53,164 nucleotides of DNA from Bacteroidales bacterium (GTDB taxonomy: Bacteria > Bacteroidota > Bacteroidia > Bacteroidales > F082): NCBI GenBank assembly GCA_017428285.1, contig JAFRRE010000126.1:1-53164 (forward strand), in the 5' to 3' direction. The notes below the pieces were generated by a model that saw only the letters and a list, made by a program, of their open reading frames with translations, did not search any database and had not been told where the DNA came from. Positions 33,093 through 42,477 of this stretch are shown here, piece by piece. The first letter of the stretch is position 1. The number at the start of each line of letters is the position of its first letter. Both the position numbers and the translations under genes were made by a program.

Positions 33093-33152
33093 CAAATTTA
33101 TTGGCAAAAAAAGGCAAATTCTATCAATATGCTTGCATAAATGAAAAAGTTG

Positions 33153-33160
33153 TATCTTTG
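33153..33160 (+). promoter_or_regulatory. -7 element of the GtrA-GtrB cassette
   Basis: TATCTTTG, with TTG 17 bases upstream (33133-33135), slightly short. The leader to the gtrA-like ATG is about 145 bases. Confidence 0.5.
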
Positions 33161-33173
33161 CCTCGATTCGTAT

Positions 33174-33229
33174 GTCGGTCTTTATACCACCGACTTATGG
33201 GAACACGATGATTCCCGCTTGTCTTTTTT
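33174..33229 (+). promoter_or_regulatory. Two-hairpin leader of the gtr cassette
   Basis: GTCGGT (33174-33179) pairs with ACCGAC (33189-33194). GGGAA (33199-33203) pairs with TTCCC (33212-33216) and is followed by a T6 run near 33224-33229. The arrangement could be an attenuator or a small RNA, but each stem is short and I recognise no riboswitch. Confidence 0.4.
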
Positions 33230-33307
33230 GGGTCAGATATGGTTGTTTGAAGATGTAGTGTTGGTGTCATTGTGTATTTATTGTCATTGGAAGGACGTTG
33301 TAAAAGT

Positions 33308-33736
33308 ATGGCTACAGTTCTGGCAAGCAAGTTCAAGCAATTGTATGTGTCCCCAAAGTTTAGGGAGTTTGTCAGATTTGCCATAGTTGGATTGATTGCC
33401 ACGGGCATCCATTACGGCATATACTATCTTCTCAACCTGTTTATCAATGTCAATGTTGCTTACACGATTGGCTATCTGGTTTCTTGGTTTGTAAATCTGT
33501 ATCTGACAGCATATTTTACTTTCAAAAGTACATTGTCCTTCAAGAAGGGAATTGGCTTTGCCGCTTCGCATCTTGTCAATTATGTGTTGCACATGCTTTT
33601 CCTGAACCTGTTCCTCGCGTTTGGCGTGTCTGAAGAAATTGCGCCATTGTTTGTGTTTGCCATTGTCATCCCAATTAATTTCCTGCTTGTAAGGTTTGTG
33701 TTCAAGTCAAAACAATTCAAAAGCCAAGAAGAATGA
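33308..33736 (+). CDS. GtrA-family membrane protein
   Basis: The 142-residue product has four hydrophobic segments (FAIVGLIATGIHYGIYYLL, VAYTIGYLVSWFVNLYLTA, an AASHLVNYVLHMLFLNLFL helix and LFVFAIVIPINFLLVRFVF, each counted alone), the GtrA pattern. GtrA proteins are thought to flip undecaprenyl-linked sugars. The ATG at 33308 is preceded by GGAAGGA; an upstream GTG is open but gives an unusual N-terminus. Its stop overlaps the next ATG by ATGA, so the flippase and glycosyltransferase are translationally linked. Confidence 0.88.
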   Translation: MATVLASKFKQLYVSPKFREFVRFAIVGLIATGIHYGIYYLLNLFINVNVAYTIGYLVSWFVNLYLTAYFTFKSTLSFKKGIGFAASHLVNYVLHMLFLNLFLAFGVSEEIAPLFVFAIVIPINFLLVRFVFKSKQFKSQEE

Positions 33737-34665
33737 AACTGAATGTTGTCATACCCTGCTATAACGAAGAGGAAGTGCTTCGCGAAACCAACTGCCAATT
33801 GACAGAACTTGTTGATTCGATGATAAAGGAAAACCTGTTGACAGAATGTGATATTCTGTATGTTGATGATGGCAGCAATGACAAAACATGGAATGTCATA
33901 GAAGAGCTGCAAGCTCGTAGCCCATACGTTCATGGTTTGAAGTTGGCGCATAATGTTGGTCACCAAAATGCGCTTTGGGCAGGGTTGGAACAATCTGTAG
34001 GCAGATGTGATGCTGTCGTTACGATTGATGCTGACTTGCAGCATGACATTCAGAAGATTCGGGATATGATACTGGCTTACCAAGATGGTTATGAAATTGT
34101 CTATGGCGTTCGAAACACAAGAGCGACTGATTCAAAATTTAAAAAGCAAACGGCTTTGGCATTTTATAAAATGATGCGAAAAATGGGCGTGGACCTTATT
34201 CCCAATCATGCAGATTTCAGACTTTTGGGCAAAAGCGCCCTGCAAGCCTTATCGGATTTTCCAGAGCGTAATTTGTTCCTTCGTGGGATGGTGAGGCTTC
34301 TGGGATTTAAGGAAACCAATGTGTATTTTGACTGCAACGAACGATTTGCGGGAAAGTCAAAGTATACTCCCAAAAAGATGTTCGCTTTTGCAATGGATGG
34401 CATTACTTCGTTTTCGGTACAGCCGTTAAGAATCATAACTTTGATTGGATTGTTGTGTTTGGGTATTTCTATCGCTGAAATAATTTATATTCTAGTTGCA
34501 TATTTTCAAGGTCGCACAATTCAAGGATGGGCTTCTTTGTTGTTCTCAATGTGGTTTTTGGGAGGTTTGCTTTTGTTCTCCATAGGTGTGGTTGGGGAGT
34601 ATATTGGGAAAATATATAAGGAAGTGAAAAGGAGACCGCGTTATATTATAGAGAAACAGATATAG
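33733..34665 (+). CDS. GT2 glycosyltransferase (GtrB/DPM-like)
   Basis: The 310-residue product is a GT-A fold transferase: YNEEEVL near the start, LYVDDGSNDKTW, and the metal-binding TIDADLQHD. NHADFRLLGKSAL and the C-terminal two membrane helices (TLIGLLCLGISIAEIIYILV and LLFSMWFLGGLLLFSIGVV, each alone) are typical of the bactoprenol-glucosyltransferase group. It should load a sugar onto undecaprenyl phosphate at the inner membrane. It is cotranslated with the GtrA-like gene (4-bp overlap) and followed after 36 bases by a multi-span gene, completing a gtrABC-like set. Confidence 0.93.
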   Translation: MKLNVVIPCYNEEEVLRETNCQLTELVDSMIKENLLTECDILYVDDGSNDKTWNVIEELQARSPYVHGLKLAHNVGHQNALWAGLEQSVGRCDAVVTIDADLQHDIQKIRDMILAYQDGYEIVYGVRNTRATDSKFKKQTALAFYKMMRKMGVDLIPNHADFRLLGKSALQALSDFPERNLFLRGMVRLLGFKETNVYFDCNERFAGKSKYTPKKMFAFAMDGITSFSVQPLRIITLIGLLCLGISIAEIIYILVAYFQGRTIQGWASLLFSMWFLGGLLLFSIGVVGEYIGKIYKEVKRRPRYIIEKQI

Positions 34666-34701
34666 AACCTGGGATATTCTGATTGCTAAAACAAAACAAA
34701 C

Positions 34702-36273
34702 ATGAATCTGCGGAAAACAAATGGTTTGTCATGGGTCGGCTATGTTGCAGCCCTAATCATCGCAATTGCGTTTTTTGTCATCTCTTATTGTGGCTTTTTA
34801 TATGGTGATGATTATTGGATGAAGAGCGACGTGTCCAACCTATATGACTTGGTTAAATATACTGGAGCGTTTTATTTTTATAGCGGCGGACGGCTGTTTT
34901 CGGTGGCGTGTCAATATTTGTTCAGCGGGCTGCTTGGCGACCATAGGATTTGGTATGCCATTGTGAATACGGCGTTCTTCGTTTTGTGCATGGTGACTTG
35001 CGGGAGGCTGATTAAGGATAAAAAGGAAGGATCCATTTCAATTGTCTTGTTGTTTGCTTTGCTGTTTTGGTTTCTGTGCCCCGTTCCTAAGAACACGTTG
35101 TTTTGGATAGCTGGTTCACCTACCTATTTGTGGGCAAACACCTTGTCTTTTGTGTTTTTGTTGTTCTACCTCAGGTATCAGGATGGCAACTTCAGTGGCT
35201 CTGGAAAACTTGGATTATCTGTTTTGGCTTTTCTGGCTGCTTCTGAATTCATTACCGCAGCTTCCATTAGCGGAGCATTCGTGGTATATTATGCCTTCAA
35301 TTTCAAAAAACTAAAAGGAAATGCGGTTCCTCTGGTGGTCGGTTTTATCGTAGGATCTTTGTTTTTGTTGCTTGCACCGGGAAATTATAGGAGAGCAGCA
35401 TGGGACAATGGGAGTGCTTCCCTTTTAGATGTGGGTAATTTGTTGCGTCAGCCTCTTTGGGAGATTGCAAAGTACAGGGCTTTATGGATTTTCTTGGCTG
35501 TTTTGGTGTTTGGACTGATAAAAAACAAAGTGGCTGTTAAGAAATGGATAAGGAACAACCCAATTCTCTTATTGTCGTTAGGATGGAGTGTTGTTGCTTG
35601 TAGCCTGGTTTTTAGACCCATAAGACGAGCTTTCTTTTTCACTGAAACTTTGTCGATTGTCTTGGCTTTGAAGTTCTTGTTTGATAATTTTGACTTGAAG
35701 GGAGTGACGAGAAATGTAGTGATAGCCCTTTTGTTTGTCTTGTTTGCAGTGGATTCGGTGTTTGCAGTGCGTGAAACCCTTCGGCAACGAGAGATCCATG
35801 AAGCATCCATGAAAACGATAATGGATTCAAAAGGAATCGTAGTGTTGGACTATTCTCCTCCTTCACATCGAATGGTAAACGTCCCAGTTTATGGCCCCTC
35901 TACCATCAGGTATTTTGAAAAAATATATGGCATGGATTCCGTTTTTGTTTATCCCTACTATTGTCTCGATAAGTATTATGACCAGGATCCTCCTTTGGAG
36001 AATGTCTATGTCGCCTACGATTTTTATGTAGGTGATGATGATATGCCAAAAGATGTGATTGTTTTGGTGATAAGAATCGAAGAAGAACGTTTGCAGGCCA
36101 AAGGCGGTCATGTCGTCTTTACCATTGACAGCGATCGACATGGTGAGCCTTTGGTTCTTGAAAAGGATGGACCTAGCTATTGTGTTGATGGATATGACTA
36201 TTATCCTTTTTATTATAGCAGAAAAGACGCCAAGTATTTGAAAAGTGTCAAGTGTGATTTTATTGATGATTAA
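34702..36273 (+). CDS. Multi-span membrane protein, candidate GT-C glycosyltransferase (DUF6056-like)
   Basis: The 523-residue product has about ten hydrophobic segments in the first 370 residues and a soluble C-terminal part of about 150. Between the first two helices lies GFLYGDDYWMKSD, an acidic pair in the first external loop as in GT-C glycosyltransferases. The position after GtrA and GtrB fits the third, sugar-transferring member of a gtr cassette that modifies a surface polysaccharide from the periplasmic side. The DUF6056 link and acceptor are inferences. The terminator downstream belongs mainly to hutU. Confidence 0.75.
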   Translation: MNLRKTNGLSWVGYVAALIIAIAFFVISYCGFLYGDDYWMKSDVSNLYDLVKYTGAFYFYSGGRLFSVACQYLFSGLLGDHRIWYAIVNTAFFVLCMVTCGRLIKDKKEGSISIVLLFALLFWFLCPVPKNTLFWIAGSPTYLWANTLSFVFLLFYLRYQDGNFSGSGKLGLSVLAFLAASEFITAASISGAFVVYYAFNFKKLKGNAVPLVVGFIVGSLFLLLAPGNYRRAAWDNGSASLLDVGNLLRQPLWEIAKYRALWIFLAVLVFGLIKNKVAVKKWIRNNPILLLSLGWSVVACSLVFRPIRRAFFFTETLSIVLALKFLFDNFDLKGVTRNVVIALLFVLFAVDSVFAVRETLRQREIHEASMKTIMDSKGIVVLDYSPPSHRMVNVPVYGPSTIRYFEKIYGMDSVFVYPYYCLDKYYDQDPPLENVYVAYDFYVGDDDMPKDVIVLVIRIEEERLQAKGGHVVFTIDSDRHGEPLVLEKDGPSYCVDGYDYYPFYYSRKDAKYLKSVKCDFIDD

Positions 36274-36294
36274 ATCAATAGCTCTTTAAAGGCC

Positions 36295-36327
36295 AAAAAA
36301 AGGGTGCGACATTGTGCCACACCCTTA
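36295..36327 (-). terminator. Terminator between the gtr cassette and hutU
   Basis: AAGGGTG (36300-36306) pairs with CACCCTT-type arm 36320-36326, preceded by A7, which is a T-run for the minus strand. It would stop hutU transcription. Confidence 0.6.
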
Positions 36328-36351
36328 GCATTTCATTTAATACCCTATGAC

Positions 36352-38352
36352 TTAAAACAGCCCTTCCAAAATCTTGTCCTCCACCAAATTCGGCAAGGTG
36401 ACCTTCAATTTAGGCTCTGCTGCCATGGCGCGTTTGATGGCGAAGGTGGCGCCTTCGTTGCGGGCCCAGTTGCGGCGGGCGATGCCGTTGTTCACGTCCC
36501 AGTGCAGCATGCAGTGGAGCCTGCGATCAGCATCGGCAGTGCCGTCGAGGACCATGCCAAATCCACCATTGATGACTTCACCCCAGCCTACACCGCCACC
36601 GTTGTGGATGCTCACCCAGGTGGCACCACGGAAACCGTCGCCGATGACGTTCTGCACGGCCATATCGGCGGTGAACGATGAACCGTCGTAGATGTTGGAG
36701 GTCTCACGGAATGGGCTGTCGGTGCCGCTCACGTCGTGGTGGTCACGACCAAGGACGACGGGACCGCTCAGGCGGCCGTCAGCGATAGCCTTATTGAACT
36801 CAGCAGCGATCTTGGTGCGGCCTTCGCAGTCGGCGTAGAGGATACGGGCTTGCGAACCCACCACGAGGTGGTTCTCTTGTGCACCACGGATCCACTGGAT
36901 GTTGTCGCGCATCTGTTGCTGGATTTCGGCAGGAGCGGTGCGAGCAATTTCCTCAAGCACATTGCAGGCAATGTCGTCAGTGACGGCGAGGTCTTCGGGC
37001 TTGCCCGAAGCACACACCCAACGGAAGGGACCGAAGCCATAGTCGAAGCACATCGGACCCATGATGTCCTGCACGTAGCTGGGATAACGGAAAGTACCGT
37101 CTTCTTTCAGGATGTCGGCACCGGCGCGGCTGCTCTGCAGCAGGAAGGCGTTGCCGTAGTCGAAGAAGTACATGCCCTTGGCGGTCAGCTTGTTGATGGC
37201 GGCCACATGGCGACGCAACGAAGCCTGCACTTTCTCCTTGAAGAGTTCGGGGTTCTCGGCCATCATGGCTTTCGACTCCTCAAACGATTGTCCGACAGGA
37301 TAGTAGCCACCTGCCCACGGGTTGTGCAGCGAGGTCTGGTCAGAGCCGAGGTCGACGTGGATGTCGTGCTCAGCGGCATATTCCCAGAGGTCCACCACAT
37401 TGCCTTGGTAGGCGTAGCTGCGGGCTTCCTTCTTGGCGAGGCTTGCGTTGACGTGCTTGAACAGTTCCTCGATGTTGTCGTACACCTCGTCGACCCAGCC
37501 TTGCTGATAACGTTTCTGTGTGGCAGCCGGGTTGATTTCGGCGGTGATGCTCACCACGCCGGCGATGTTGCCAGCCTTGGGTTGGGCACCGCTCATACCA
37601 CCGAGGCCAGCGGTGACAAACAACTTGCCAGCGGTGCTGCCGCCGTGTTTGCGGGCTGCATTGAGCACGGTGATAGTGGTGCCGTGGACGATGCCTTGTG
37701 GTCCGATATACATATAGGAGCCGGCGGTCATCTGGCCGTATTGCGTCACGCCGAGGGCGTTGTAACGCTCCCAATCATCGGGTTTGCTGTAGTTCGGGAT
37801 CATCATACCGTTGGTGACCACCACACGCGGAGCGTCCTTATGCGACGGGAAGAGACCCATCGGGTGACCGCTGTACATGGCGAGGGTCTGGTCTTCGTCC
37901 ATATTGGCGAGGTACTGCATCACGAGGCGATATTGGGCCCAGTTCTGGAAGATGGCGCCGTTGCCGCCATAGATGATGAGCTCGTGCGGATGCTGAGCCA
38001 CGGCGGGGTCGAGGTTGTTTTGGATCATCAGCATGATAGCTGCGGCCTGCTTGCATTTGGCCGGATATTCCTCAATCGGGCGGGCGTACATCTTGTAGCT
38101 TGGGCGGAAACGGTACATGTAGATGCGACCGTATTTCTCCAGCTCCTCGGCAAATTCGGGGGCCAAAGTCTTGTGGAACTTGGCGGGGAAATAACGCAAA
38201 GCGTTGCGGATGGCCAGCTTCTTCTCGGCTTTCGTCAAGATGTCCTTACGCTTGGGCGCGTGGTTGATGGTTGTGTCGTATGGCTTCACTTCTGGCAGCT
38301 CGTCGGGGATGCCGGCAAGAATCTCTTTTTGGAAATCGTTGAGTGTGCTCAT
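36352..38352 (-). CDS. hutU: Urocanate hydratase (long form)
   Basis: The 666-residue product converts urocanate to imidazolone propionate in histidine breakdown. Start is ATG 38350-38352; the upstream longer frame lies in the promoter. The NAD site and family blocks are clear: GLGGMSGAQPKAGNIAGVVS, TSLHNPWAGGYYPVG and WVSIHNGGGVGWGEVINGGF, each within the usual region. It is the about 670-residue form found in Bacteroidota instead of the 555-residue enteric form. None of the other hut genes is nearby. The antisense frame of 543 codons over the gene is a shadow. Confidence 0.96.
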   Translation of the reverse strand: MSTLNDFQKEILAGIPDELPEVKPYDTTINHAPKRKDILTKAEKKLAIRNALRYFPAKFHKTLAPEFAEELEKYGRIYMYRFRPSYKMYARPIEEYPAKCKQAAAIMLMIQNNLDPAVAQHPHELIIYGGNGAIFQNWAQYRLVMQYLANMDEDQTLAMYSGHPMGLFPSHKDAPRVVVTNGMMIPNYSKPDDWERYNALGVTQYGQMTAGSYMYIGPQGIVHGTTITVLNAARKHGGSTAGKLFVTAGLGGMSGAQPKAGNIAGVVSITAEINPAATQKRYQQGWVDEVYDNIEELFKHVNASLAKKEARSYAYQGNVVDLWEYAAEHDIHVDLGSDQTSLHNPWAGGYYPVGQSFEESKAMMAENPELFKEKVQASLRRHVAAINKLTAKGMYFFDYGNAFLLQSSRAGADILKEDGTFRYPSYVQDIMGPMCFDYGFGPFRWVCASGKPEDLAVTDDIACNVLEEIARTAPAEIQQQMRDNIQWIRGAQENHLVVGSQARILYADCEGRTKIAAEFNKAIADGRLSGPVVLGRDHHDVSGTDSPFRETSNIYDGSSFTADMAVQNVIGDGFRGATWVSIHNGGGVGWGEVINGGFGMVLDGTADADRRLHCMLHWDVNNGIARRNWARNEGATFAIKRAMAAEPKLKVTLPNLVEDKILEGLF

Positions 38353-38387
38353 TTTATGGTGTTTTAAATTGATTTTTCTTGAATCCG

Positions 38388-38418
38388 CAAAGATATGAAA
38401 AAAAACTCTTTCCCTCAA
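38388..38418 (-). promoter_or_regulatory. Promoter of hutU
   Basis: Minus-strand TTG (38416-38418), 20-base spacer and TATCTTTG (38388-38395), full consensus. Confidence 0.75.
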
Positions 38419-38434
38419 AAAAAAGAAAAATGTG

Positions 38435-38442
38435 TATTTTTG
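38435..38442 (+). promoter_or_regulatory. -7 element of the amidase gene
   Basis: TATTTTTG, 17 bases before the ATG at 38460; the upstream region is shared with the divergent hutU promoter. Confidence 0.5.
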
Positions 38443-38459
38443 TCCACAAAATATGTGTT

Positions 38460-40211
38460 ATGAAACGTCAATTCTTTCTATGTGCGTTTTTGCTGTTGTT
38501 TCCTTTACTTGGATTAGCTCAAGATGCAGTTTTACAAAATAATAAACGAGCCTTCGAAACCGCTTATGAAGCCTGCCCCTACATTCCCCCAGGCTTGCTC
38601 GAAGCCATTTCCTTCACCAACACCCATTGCCATCACCTGACTGATGACAACTATTTCCATGACGGCCCCGACGCCATGCCGCGTGCCTACGGACTGATGG
38701 GCTTAGTGAAGGACGGTAAGAACTACTTCCGTGAGAACCTGCACCTCGTGTCGGAACTATCGGGCATTTCGGAAGCGGAGATTTTGGAAAGTCCCGAAAA
38801 GGATGTATTGGCCTACGCCAAAGCTTTCGACCGTTTGGCCAAAGAAAGCAAGGCTGCTGAAATAAAGGATTATCTTTCTGTCATACAGCAACTTTCTGAA
38901 CTTCCGATAGGTGAGGAGAAAGATGTTTACCCCATGCAGTCCATGCTCTATTCAGTGTGCACTTTCTTGAATGATGCAAAGAAGGCAGAACAATTTGGTT
39001 TCCAGAAATACGACATCAACCTAAAAGCGGTTTTTGGTGAGCATTACGATATGCTTACTGCTCCCGAATTAGGCGTTTCGCGCAGTCCCGACTATCCTCC
39101 TGCTATTTGGGACCCGGCCCCCGAATGCAACTGGGAAGAGCGTACCAAAGAAGTGAGCGCGGTGGTCATCCATTACACGGAAGGCTCTTACGCAGGCTGC
39201 ATCAGTTGGTTCAAAAACTGCGACGCTGAGGTTTCGGCGCATTATGTCATCCGTTCGGCTGATGGTCAGATCACGCAAATGGTGCTTGAAAAAGACAAGG
39301 CATGGCATGCCCGCACAGCCAATGGCTATACCATCGGCATTGAGCATGAAGCCTACGGGAACGTTTGGGAGTTTTTCACCGAAGAGATGTATCGGTCATC
39401 GGCTGATTTGGTACGCAGCATTTGTTCTCGATATGAGGCGATTGATGGGCAGCGTACCCACGACCGCGATACGCTTGACAATGGCTTTTGCCTCAATAAT
39501 GGCCTTTACAACCTCGGCGGTGAAGGGGCATGCGTCCAAATCCGAGGACATCAGCATTATCCCGACCAGTCGCACACCGACCCGGGTCCATATTGGGATT
39601 GGAACTACTATTACAAACTCATCAATGAGGGTACGCCTACGATTGTCCTTGAAGGCGAAGAAGGCCGTTTCGACCATCAGAACTATGGTAATGATGAACG
39701 CAAGATTTGGGTGATTCGTGGCCCTGAAGAATCGAACATCCAGTTGGATTTCAGCAATTTTAGCTTGGAGACAGACTTCGACTTCCTTTGGGTCTATGAC
39801 GGCGACAATGTCTATGCCCCGAAGATTGGCCGTTGGAACACGCAGAGTCCTGGCATGGTGCAATCGTCGTCCAATGTGATGTGCGTGGAGTTCCGCTCCG
39901 ATTGCGCCACCACCTCCACGGGTTGGGAAGCTTCATGGAAGGCTTTGATACCAGGTAGTTCGATTCCCGAAATCGCAACTGAAGGCGGAGTCTATCCCAA
40001 TCCGACCAGTGGCATGGTTACGATTCGTACCGATGACCTAGACTATGGAAATTTGACCGTTTATGACCTTTATGGCAACCAGATGGTGCCTTTGATTCGC
40101 TATCATAAGAGTGTTACTATTGATACAAGTTCATGGCCTTCAGGGGTTTATATTGTCAATTACGGCACCTCATCCACGATGGGCAAGGCGATGAAATTAG
40201 TGAAGCTCTAA
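38460..40211 (+). CDS. Secreted amidase_2-type protein with CUB and T9SS domains
   Basis: The 583-residue product starts at ATG 38460 with signal peptide MKRQFFLCAFLLLFPLLGLA. An N-terminal helical region (about 20-230) is unassigned. The N-acetylmuramoyl-L-alanine amidase domain (about 240-385) has VVIHYTEG, AWHA and GHQHYPDQSHTDPG, which supply the zinc ligands. A CUB-like domain (GEEGRFDHQNYGNDERKIW to about residue 500) follows, and a T9SS sorting domain (VYPNPTSGMVTIRT) ends it. It would cleave peptidoglycan crosslinks outside the cell, perhaps against competing bacteria. It is divergent from hutU. Confidence 0.92.
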   Translation: MKRQFFLCAFLLLFPLLGLAQDAVLQNNKRAFETAYEACPYIPPGLLEAISFTNTHCHHLTDDNYFHDGPDAMPRAYGLMGLVKDGKNYFRENLHLVSELSGISEAEILESPEKDVLAYAKAFDRLAKESKAAEIKDYLSVIQQLSELPIGEEKDVYPMQSMLYSVCTFLNDAKKAEQFGFQKYDINLKAVFGEHYDMLTAPELGVSRSPDYPPAIWDPAPECNWEERTKEVSAVVIHYTEGSYAGCISWFKNCDAEVSAHYVIRSADGQITQMVLEKDKAWHARTANGYTIGIEHEAYGNVWEFFTEEMYRSSADLVRSICSRYEAIDGQRTHDRDTLDNGFCLNNGLYNLGGEGACVQIRGHQHYPDQSHTDPGPYWDWNYYYKLINEGTPTIVLEGEEGRFDHQNYGNDERKIWVIRGPEESNIQLDFSNFSLETDFDFLWVYDGDNVYAPKIGRWNTQSPGMVQSSSNVMCVEFRSDCATTSTGWEASWKALIPGSSIPEIATEGGVYPNPTSGMVTIRTDDLDYGNLTVYDLYGNQMVPLIRYHKSVTIDTSSWPSGVYIVNYGTSSTMGKAMKLVKL

Positions 40212-40241
40212 TAGGCATTTGAAACAATAATCGCCATCTTG

Positions 40242-40273
40242 TTGCGTTCATCAAGGGAAATTTCTTATTTTTG
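40242..40273 (+). promoter_or_regulatory. Promoter of the T9SS type B gene
   Basis: TTG (40242-40244), 21-base spacer and TATTTTTG (40266-40273), full consensus; about 19 bases to the ATG. Confidence 0.75.
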
Positions 40274-40292
40274 CACCCTATTTTAATAAGGA

Positions 40293-41543
40293 ATGAGAAA
40301 CTACTCCATTATAAGCAAAGCCCTGTTGCTATTTTTGGCCGTAACGTGGTCGGTCATTGCAATGGCGCAGGAACCTTGCGAAATCACTTGCAATGCTGAT
40401 ATGCCTGTTTGCAGTGAGAGTGATGTGACGCTTAGTGTGCCCAACAATTACCTGTATTCTTTCTTGTGGTCGCCCGGCGGACAAACAACCAATAGCATTA
40501 CCGTTCATCCCAACGAAACAACAACCTATAGCGTTGAAATTCGTGAGACGGAAAGCAATACTTTGGTTTGCCAGAATGAAATCACAGTGGAAGTGAAACC
40601 TCGTTTTGAGGTCAATTTCCGACAGGTGAAACTGACGTGCAGTAACAGCAATGAAGAAAACGGGCGAACCGCTCAAGTGGTGGCTACCGTCGACTCTACG
40701 TCGCAGGTTTACGCTCCCCCTTTTGAGTATGTGTGGTATAATTCTCGTGGAGATTTGACGCATGATAGACCTCTTTCGCCCTTGCATATTTCGCCTGGGA
40801 ATCCAAATTGGGCAATCGGCCTCGAAGCTTTTCACTATTATTTCATCAGAGTGACTGACAATCGCGGTTGCACCCAGACGGACAGTGTTATGCTGAGGGC
40901 TTATCCTAACCCCGTGATTGAGATTTTGACGGATCCAAGAGATACGGTATATCTGCAAAACCCACATGTCACCTATTCCTTCGAGAATCTCTCGGCCGAC
41001 ACACTGGATATCAGCAACTTCTATTGGATTCTCAACCAGCAATACAATATCACCTCAACTTTGGAGGAACCTCGCTTCACTTATGTGGAAACGGGTGAAT
41101 TCAGTACGGAACTGAAAGTGTATAACCCGCAAGGTTGCGACACTTCCTATTTGCATACTGTGAGAGTAGAGCCTGTAAAGCTGAAGATCCCGAATGTGTT
41201 CACTCCCAACGGTGATGGCGTCAACGACTATTTTATCATTACCATTGGTGAAGAGAGCGATATGCATGGAGGTAGCGAAAACGGCCAAAGGCACAGGGAT
41301 GATGGTGGCTCGGCGATGGAATATGAAGGTTATGAGCCATTGAGCAGTTATTATGAAAAGACCGAACTGACCATCTTCAACCGTTGGGGTCGCGTTGTCT
41401 ACCAATCCAACGATTACCATAACGACTGGGACGGTGGCGGATTGTCGGATGGCACCTATTTCTACGTGCTGAAATGCAAAGGTTTGAAGAACGATGCCAC
41501 CTATCAAGGCTCAGTGATGATTATCAAATCCCAAAGACAATGA
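40293..41543 (+). CDS. Gliding-motility-associated C-terminal (T9SS type B) secreted protein
   Basis: The 416-residue product has a signal peptide (to about IAMAQEP). Residues about 25-280 are Ig/PKD-like beta domains (WSPGGQTTNSITVHPNETTTY and another about 215-290). The C-terminal 115 residues begin IPNVFTPNGDGVNDYF and contain LTIFNRWGRVVY and WDGGGLSDGTYFYVLK, the CHU_C or type B sorting domain. A charged, low-complexity segment (DMHGGSENGQRHRDDGGS) interrupts the domain. The stop overlaps the next ATG (ATGA), tying it to the DUF1573 gene and the coaE operon. Confidence 0.93.
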   Translation: MRNYSIISKALLLFLAVTWSVIAMAQEPCEITCNADMPVCSESDVTLSVPNNYLYSFLWSPGGQTTNSITVHPNETTTYSVEIRETESNTLVCQNEITVEVKPRFEVNFRQVKLTCSNSNEENGRTAQVVATVDSTSQVYAPPFEYVWYNSRGDLTHDRPLSPLHISPGNPNWAIGLEAFHYYFIRVTDNRGCTQTDSVMLRAYPNPVIEILTDPRDTVYLQNPHVTYSFENLSADTLDISNFYWILNQQYNITSTLEEPRFTYVETGEFSTELKVYNPQGCDTSYLHTVRVEPVKLKIPNVFTPNGDGVNDYFIITIGEESDMHGGSENGQRHRDDGGSAMEYEGYEPLSSYYEKTELTIFNRWGRVVYQSNDYHNDWDGGGLSDGTYFYVLKCKGLKNDATYQGSVMIIKSQRQ

Positions 41544-42010
41544 GAAAAGTGTTGAATATAAAGCATTTGTTGTTCCTCTTCATTATGGCTTTGTGTGTGA
41601 TGCCAGCTTGTAAAGAGAAAGGAGGGGGTAATCTCTCCACCGACTTGGTGACCAGTCCAAAATCGGCCACCGAAACCTCCAACAAACAAGCCGCCATCAA
41701 ATTTGACAAGGAAGAACACGATTTTGGCACTTTGCTGCAAGGCGAGGTGGTGACTTACTCGTTTCATTTCACCAATACGGGAAATATGCCGCTGATTATC
41801 AGTGAGGTGGGTTCAAGCTGCGGTTGCACTGTGGGCGACTATCCCCGCAAACCCATTGAGCCAGGTAAGACGGGTGATATCAAGGTGACTTATAATAGTG
41901 CAGGTCATCATGGTTTCCAAAGCCGTTTCCTGACTGTTATGTCGAATACTAACCCTGCTAAGACTACCTTGCGCATTAAAGCCATGGTGCAAACTCCTGA
42001 CCAGTATTAG
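41540..42010 (+). CDS. DUF1573 lipoprotein
   Basis: The 156-residue product starts at ATG 41540, overlapping the upstream stop by ATGA. A lipobox (LCVMPAC) ends the signal peptide, so it is a lipoprotein. The DUF1573 beta-sandwich has HDFGTLLQGEVVTYSFHF, then GSSCGCTVGDYP and KPIEPGKTGDI, all in the family order. The role of DUF1573 is unknown, although it is frequent in Bacteroidota near yajC and coaE. It is followed after 95 bases by yajC. Confidence 0.92.
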   Translation: MRKVLNIKHLLFLFIMALCVMPACKEKGGGNLSTDLVTSPKSATETSNKQAAIKFDKEEHDFGTLLQGEVVTYSFHFTNTGNMPLIISEVGSSCGCTVGDYPRKPIEPGKTGDIKVTYNSAGHHGFQSRFLTVMSNTNPAKTTLRIKAMVQTPDQY

Positions 42011-42105
42011 TGAGAGTTTAGAGTCGACAGGTGAGAAACGAATCATTCGGAAATCTTAAATCTTAACTCTTGAATTTTGAATATTAAATCTTCAAATTAC
42101 ACAAA

Positions 42106-42459
42106 ATGAACAATTTACTTACAATCTTATTGTATGGCGGGAACGCTGCACAAAGTGCCGCTGGTGCCGAAGGTGCTCAAGGCGGAGGTTCCATGTGGTC
42201 AAGTCTTATCTTCATCATCCTCCTTATCGTCGTTTTCTGGCTGTTCTTCATCCGTCCCCAGTCGAAGAAGGCCAAGGAAGAACAGAAATACCGCGATAGC
42301 CTGAAAAAGGGCGACAAGGTGGTCACCATTGGCGGTTTCCATGGCAAGGTGGTCGAAGTGAAGGACACCACCGTGGTCATCTCTCTTGCTCCCAACACGG
42401 AAGTGGAGGTGGAGAAGAGCGCCTTGGTTCAAAGCGCCAGTCGCGTCGGCCAAGCCTAA
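42106..42459 (+). CDS. yajC: Preprotein translocase subunit YajC
   Basis: The 117-residue product has one membrane helix (LIFIILLIVVFWLFFIRPQ) followed by the KKAKEEQKYRDSLKKGD cytoplasmic start and VVTIGGFHGKV, the YajC signature. YajC accompanies SecDF in the holotranslocon. The position between DUF1573 and ybbR matches other Bacteroidota. Confidence 0.96.
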   Translation: MNNLLTILLYGGNAAQSAAGAEGAQGGGSMWSSLIFIILLIVVFWLFFIRPQSKKAKEEQKYRDSLKKGDKVVTIGGFHGKVVEVKDTTVVISLAPNTEVEVEKSALVQSASRVGQA

Positions 42460-42477
42460 TCATCGGAGTGTTTTGAC

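Noticed and set aside
33141..33386. A plus-strand frame before the gtrA-like gene
   Set aside because: It overlaps the leader and the start of gtrA in another frame and has no recognisable sequence.
36736..38367. A 543-codon plus-strand frame antisense to hutU
   Set aside because: The minus strand is a full-length urocanate hydratase; the long antisense frame comes from codon bias (third-position GC).
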